From assembly GCA_021613375.1 (NCBI GenBank), contig CM038725.1, forward strand, positions 37,825,824 to 37,889,823: a stretch of DNA of 64,000 nucleotides. The letters run 5' to 3'. The stretch is from Megaleporinus macrocephalus (lineage: Eukaryota; Chordata; Actinopteri; Characiformes; Anostomidae). Shown in pieces: positions 59,126-64,000 of the stretch; positions within the stretch are counted from its first letter, which is position 1, and the number at the start of each line of letters is the position of its first letter. Below the pieces are notes generated by a model. The model made no database searches, was not told the origin of the DNA, and saw only the letters and a program-made list of their open reading frames with translations. The position numbers and the translations under genes are program-made.

Positions 59126-60316
59126 CTTACACTGCTGGAATGCACGTAAAAACATTGTGCTTTCATAAAAGTTGCCAATAGTTAAAGTGGGAAGTAGTTT
59201 TATTGTCAGCTGCTGATACATTTTTAATTTAACACGAAAGCCTCACATCTTAGAGACAACAACAGTAAAGTTTTATAAGGTGAGAAGTTGTAAGATATAA
59301 TACCAGATATAAGCTAAAATAAATATACTAACAGAAGAAAACAGATTTATATTATTATATATTAAAAATACTATATATTATTTATAAAGCTCCAAATAAA
59401 TGTTTTTCACTCACTTCAATAAAAAAGAGCTACATTAAAAAACAGAATGATTTTGAAAAAAGAGCATCTTAAAGTGTTTATTTGTAGAGAAAGTAAATAA
59501 AACGTGTGTCTTCTTGTTAACTCAGCTTCACAGATTAACATGTTGGTTTTACAGAGCGGTATTCTCCAAAACTAGACGAGCAGGTCCATTCCAGAACCGT
59601 TCCTGTTAAACAGTCAGTTTTCTCTGTTCACTTTTCTGTTTTTAGAGCTCCTTATTCTTTCTGACTCACTTTAGTCTCCGGCTGCTGCTCCTCGCTTCAT
59701 ACCTCACCTGTGCGCCGCACGCCCCAATGGGCACAAATCTGATGGGCTGAGGAGTGCCTTCAGTGATCTTACAGTACACGTGATTGGTTTACTGCGCCGT
59801 AAAGCCAGTATACCGCAAAGACAAGAAAAGCTCCACCTCTTAAAATAAACACAGTCTAAATTAAATCATTCTCAATACTTTATTGGCTTGGGTCTGCATT
59901 GGACAATGTCTGGGTCCAGATCCGCCTATTAGTGACCCCTGAACTAGAAGATACTATATAACTAATAATAATTGGTTTTTTTGGTAGATGTTCAGTATTT
60001 GTTTCAGGACCTTACCTGTGATACAACCTAAAAAACCTAACCAAAAAACGTCATTGTTGGGAGTCAGTCCACAAAGCTAATTTCCCTCATGCATGGACTA
60101 ACAGCATCAGAGTCATTCTTAGTCAAGCCCAAGACTTTTAAAAACCCCAAATGGTCATCTTTCACCTAGTTATACAAGGACGGAAATGCTTAGGTCAAAC
60201 TCTTGCCTGATATACTGGTGTCATGTCCAGTAGTACAGATGGGCTCTTTACCTGTGACCACCTTCTTAAGGAATGAAAAACAATAAATAACAGTTCACCA
60301 AACGTGTCTTAAAACA
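59126..60316. other. Intergenic, no gene recognised
   Basis: Nothing coding. About 60110-60290 resembles the shared ZNF 3' flank (GTCAAGCCCAAGACTTTTAAA, CTTAAGGAATGA). Confidence 0.35.
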
Positions 60317-60382
60317 TCCATCCATTTGTCATCTTCTGCTTTATCCCGCTAGTCAGAGTCACTGGGGGGCTGAAGCCTGACC
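60317..60382 (-). repeat. V-SINE tail fragment
   Basis: CATCTTCTGCTTTATCCCGC then TAGTCAGAGTCACTGGGGGG, the same tail seen at 27105-27160. Confidence 0.6.
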
Positions 60383-60696
60383 ATTGAAGAACAGGGTAAC
60401 AAAGTATACAGAGAATCAGATGAACTACAACCTGTAAGTGTAGCTCCTATATGGTCAGTGGAGCTGATACAGTGGACAGTGTAAGGCACTGGATTTAAAG
60501 TTGGGAGATGGGTGTATATTAAAAATGAAAATAATTTTGGGTGGCATATAAAGTACCATATGTTCTCATGGCCAAGTCTTTAGGCATGTTCAGCTTCACG
60601 AGGTGCCTGGAGCAGCTTCTTACCACATGGTCATGTCATTAGTGTATTAGGTTTTTATTATCACACGCCTCAAAAATATGTTTATCTTAAAAATGA

Positions 60697-61915
60697 ACTG
60701 ACTGACTTAAATGCCGGAAATTGAAATACTAAGTTAACAGAATGCAAGACATTTAATTTGTTCTGTTTCTTTAATGCCATAAGTTTACTTAACACTCTAA
60801 GAGAGTCTGGTTATTTTAAGTTAATCAAACAAATATGTTTTGAAATATTGTTTGTCTCATAGGGGAGCAACGCACGAGTCAGGTAAATTCCCTGAATGAC
60901 ATAGACATTTTTCAATAATTATGCCTTTCTGCAAATAATATGTCAGAGAGTAAAACTGCATACACTATTGATTCATCACTACACAGTGAAACTATGGGTC
61001 TGTCTTAAAACCTAGTAAGCTGACTAAGTAGAAACTGACTACGTAGCCAGCTGTGTAAGTAGCAGCGTTCACTCTTCATATAACAGATTACTGAGAGGCT
61101 CTAGTTAGAGAGAGACTGCGTCACGGCTTGTTCCCGCCAACTGCACGCGACCGGTGTTTTAGCTAATTGCTAGGATACCAGCCGGTTATCCAAAACAAAG
61201 GCCTGAGGCTTAAAAACCAGCTAGCTATAAATGCTAATGGCTTGAGTATAAAACTACGAAATGTCCAACGACTTGTTGCAAGGCTGTAAATAAAATACTG
61301 TTTTGTGAGGTATGACAAGAAACTAGTTACAGACCAGAGAGAATCGGAATAGTTTATATTTGAAAATGACTGCTCGTAGGTTTGTCTGCGTTTCATCATG
61401 ACTGGCTTAAACGGCAGAAAACCAAATACTAGGTTAACAGAATATAAGACTTGATTTGATTTGTTCTGTTAATTTGATGCTAGAAGTTTACTTAACACTC
61501 TAAGAAAGTCTAGTTATTTTAAGTTAATCAAACAAATATGTTTTAAAACGTGAAATATTGTTTGTGTCATAGGGGAGCAACGAACGAGTGAGCAGCTCAG
61601 ATATAGAGAGAGACCGATGTCTTCTTCATGTGAACAAATTGTGCAGATTTCACACACTATATACTGCAAACCGACACTGTTCAACAAAATCAGCTCTGTT
61701 TCACAGAGACCACAGATTCCTATAATAGCCTGAGGCTTAAAAACCTGCTAGCATAAATGCGAATGGCTCGGATATAAAACTGCAAAATGGTCAACGATTT
61801 GTTGCAAAGTTGCAAATAAAATGCTGTTTTATGTGGCCGTATGACAAAAAACGAGGGTGACAAAGATTACTTCACTGCTTCTAGCTTTGTGTGCGTTGCA
61901 TCATGGGGTCGAAGA
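60697..61915. repeat. Two-unit degenerate tandem repeat
   Basis: Block X (60697-60882) recurs at 61395-61595, and block Y (61190-61385) recurs at 61715-61910, giving an X-Y-X-Y order. Examples: AGTTAATCAAACAAATATGT in X, GGCTTAAAAACC and AAAACTGC/ACG then AAATG in Y. The repeat straddles the left end of the inverted-repeat element at 60996. Confidence 0.65.
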
Positions 61916-62026
61916 CAATCCCATGTTTAAGGTATCTAAGAATTGGGACAGGCTACATGTCGGGAGCACGCATGCTATAACATAAAATGTTGTCCTAGAC
62001 AGCTCACTAGGTTTTGACACAGACCC
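60996..62026. mobile_element. 1.03-kb inverted-repeat element, TAT target duplication
   Basis: Left end GGGTCTGTCTTAAAACCTAG and right end, read on the minus strand, GGGTCTGTGTCAAAACCTAG, continue similar for about 35 bp (AAGCTGACTAAG against GAGCTGTCTAGG). Both ends are flanked by TAT (60993-60995, 62027-62029). The interior has no transposase. A 3-bp duplication is compatible with a PIF/Harbinger-type non-autonomous element, but the family is not proven. Confidence 0.65.
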
Positions 62027-62289
62027 TATAATGATGCAGACTTGGACTGGTTCAGAACAAAACTTAATGCAGTATTAATGGTTTAAGCAACAAATTCTCC
62101 AAAGAAAAACATGTATCTTCATTTTTATTTTTCAACATAATTTGAATATTGTGTGACATTTTTTTAATGAACAGACCAATAGAAATGCTTAAAATTAGCT
62201 TGAAAAAAAACTGGCTTAATTGACAAAAAAAGTGAACGAAATATAGTGTCCCTCATGTGCGTCCTAATGACATCACCAAAAAACACTAT

Positions 62290-63040
62290 CCAAGAGGCCA
62301 CCTTAACATTAAATATCAACAAAGGGAAAATTGAACAGTTAAAAAAGAAAAACTATTGTATGTTATAATTGACAATAGATTATCATTGAGGAAACATAAT
62401 AGCAATAAAAATGGGGAGAGGTTTATCTGTAATAAGATGTTCAGGATTTTTTCCACAGAAAACTTTAAAACTTGTAACATGGTCATTAGTACTACCTAAT
62501 CTAGATTATTGCGCGGCACTATGGTCGAATGCAGCAAAAAAACACGGAATAAAACTATAGACATTACAGAATAAGGCAGCGAAAATGATATTACGATGCC
62601 CATACAGGACCAGCATCAGCAAAATGCATATGGAACTGAAGTGGCGAAAGGTTGAAGACAGGTTAAAGACAAACCTAATGGGAATACACACGAGTTCAAA
62701 TATCCAAAGAGCCTTTATGATCAGTTCACTACCTAACTGATTTCTGATCATAAAACTAAATAAATAAAAATTATTGTAGATTAGGGAACTTTGTTTCAAG
62801 AGGAATAGTGAGGTTATTGGAATTATAATGACTCATTTTATTTAACTTTCTACTTCTTACTTGTTTTTTCTTACTTATCTATTTTTATTTCTTCTTTTGT
62901 ACACATTTGGAATATACATAGAGTTCTTCTTTTCTTTTTTGTTGTATATGTATAATGTATGTGTGTTTTATGTGTGATGGACCCCAGGAAGTACAGCTGA
63001 GCTAATGGGGATCCAAATAAAATAAACAAATAAATATCTT
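62290..63040 (+). pseudogene. LINE 3' end
   Basis: Broken plus-strand translation carries the post-RT text LPNLDYCAALWSNAAKKHGI, then LQNKAAKMILRCPYRT. The 3' end includes GATGGACCCCAGGAAGTACA and GCTAATGGGGATCC followed by an AATAAA-type tail (AAATAAAATAAAC), as in fish non-LTR elements. 5'-truncated and dead. Confidence 0.7.
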
Positions 63041-63379
63041 TTATCCAGCAATACACTGATCAAAAATTCTCTATTTCTATTTTGGATGTTTCTCTGTGGT
63101 CGAGTCATTTTGCTTGAACTCTATCACCAGCGCAGATCTGCTGCTCCTGACTGTATGTAACTGAAGTTCCACCTTAAATGCAGTCCAATCCAATCCAATT
63201 TCATTTCCTGCCCTCCATCTGGATTACTTGCATCTTTAAAGTCATGAGATTGCAAATAATGAAAAACACATAAGTGTGTCTGATAAGTGTGGCCCAACAA
63301 AGCATACTGAATCAAACTTTACATTTACACACAGACATTCACAGCTCTGGATAATGTAGCACATCAGTCACTATAATAA

Positions 63380-63420
63380 TGCAGATTTAGCTAGCCCTGT
63401 TTAGACTAGCTAAATCTGCA
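63380..63420. repeat. Perfect 15-bp inverted repeat
   Basis: TGCAGATTTAGCTAG at 63380-63394 and its exact complement at 63406-63420, separated by 11 bases. It can form a hairpin; no T-run or gene end nearby gives it a function. Confidence 0.85.
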
Positions 63421-63449
63421 TTGTTGTCTTCTTAGCCATATGTCCTTTT

Positions 63450-63800
63450 TCATTAATCCTCAACTAGAAAACTCTGACCATAGGACATACAGAAAAGCGA
63501 AGGTAAAGTAGTAATTTGATTGCAACAAGCACTTAATAATTAACATACAAGATACAAAACCAGTACTCAAGCGATCATGCAGTTTGTCTAGTTTTGCTAA
63601 ATGAACTAAATTAGTAAATAACTGCTTACATATTTTTGAATAGGGATATAAAATGAATATATTTATGAATATGAATACGATTGTTGGTATGAGTTGGTCT
63701 TCAGCACAGGACATCATTTTTCTGAAACAGAAACAGAATAAAACAGTAGGTTTGAAGTCTTTGAAACATTGTGATTACTAAGTGCTTTGGCAATAAAAAA
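63450..63800 (-). other. 3' flank of a ZNF unit continuing beyond the window
   Basis: Collinear with 27530-27960, which lies just downstream of ZNF copy 5 (GTACTCAAGC, AGTAAATAACTGCTTA, GAGTTGGTCTTCAGCACAGGACA, AACAGAATAAAACAGTAGGT). Either another ZNF gene follows beyond 64000 or the unit is truncated here. Confidence 0.45.
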
Positions 63801-63829
63801 TGTTAGCATGTCCTTTTGTGTTGAATTTA

Positions 63830-64000
63830 ATGGCCCCAAATCTTCACCCAGAGGGAAGTGGATGAAAGGATGTGTCCAGGATATGACACCAGTATGCTTC
63901 ATTATCCTGCTGTTGTAGATGTCCTGGAGCACCTACAGATTACATACAATGATCTGCTCTGCTGTCCTGATGCTGCACTGTAGTTTTGCTCATCCTTGTG
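63830..64000 (-). pseudogene. Possible LINE C-terminal fragment
   Basis: Minus-strand HPFIHFPLGEDLGPLNSTQK weakly resembles the D-S-F-x-P-L-P-S-G-E/R motif after the reverse transcriptase of fish L2-like elements. Short and unsupported by other motifs. Confidence 0.3.

Overview
This looks like nuclear DNA of a teleost fish, most likely an otophysan (characiform or catfish relatives). The non-coding DNA is AT-rich and crowded with fish-type repeats: V-SINE/DANA-like SINEs, a second tRNA-derived SINE family, Tc1-like transposons and several non-LTR retrotransposon fragments. The only robust coding sequences are C2H2 zinc finger (ZNF) exons. Species is not determinable from the sequence alone, and no bacterial, CRISPR or rRNA feature is present.

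The window is a head-to-tail ZNF cluster in which every gene lies on the minus strand. Eight intact finger-array ORFs occur near 49-666, 4002-4868, 12020-12880, 22558-23754, 28043-29074, 40805-41881, 46092-47129 and 56303-57346. A ninth copy (50985-51321) is a pseudogene, and a single-finger relic lies near 55965. The intact proteins have 5 to 12 standard fingers joined by TGEKPY linkers and end in a conserved atypical finger, C-x2-C-x12-H-x-C. Most start with a short MAS-like leader of about 35 residues with no recognisable KRAB, SCAN or BTB domain. They are presumably nuclear sequence-specific DNA-binding proteins; targets are unknown.

Six of these loci (five intact genes and the pseudogene) have a conserved non-coding block 1.6 to 3.9 kb upstream that reads as a first exon ending in a GT splice donor, in two cases preceded by a CCAAT box and GC box. 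This supports a two-exon gene model with an untranslated first exon. A seventh copy, near 38476, has lost its GT donor and has no gene of its own. The genes at 4002 and 12020 are preceded instead by a second type of upstream block (near 7115-7276 and 16838-16900).

The cluster grew by segmental duplication. The unit at about 10.2-13.5 kb matches 20.2-24.4 kb, and about 42-46 kb, 47.2-50.7 kb and 51.3-52.6 kb are further related copies. Comparing copies gives 'empty sites' that delimit several insertions: a roughly 950-bp insert at 20313-21266, a LINE at 24370, a 302-bp element at 16529-16830 and a Tc1 element at 42449-43096.

The most unusual structures are a long terminal-inverted-repeat sequence with internal 155-190 bp repeats in inverted arrays (52735-54396, relative at about 29900-32890), a 9-copy 47-bp minisatellite (15388-15806), a telomere-like insert inside one copy of a duplicated repeat (18107-18131), repeated loss of the ancestral start codon in three ZNF genes, and a plus-strand THAP-like fragment (58225-58437). 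Most of these are readings by eye; the checks that would settle them are given with each finding.
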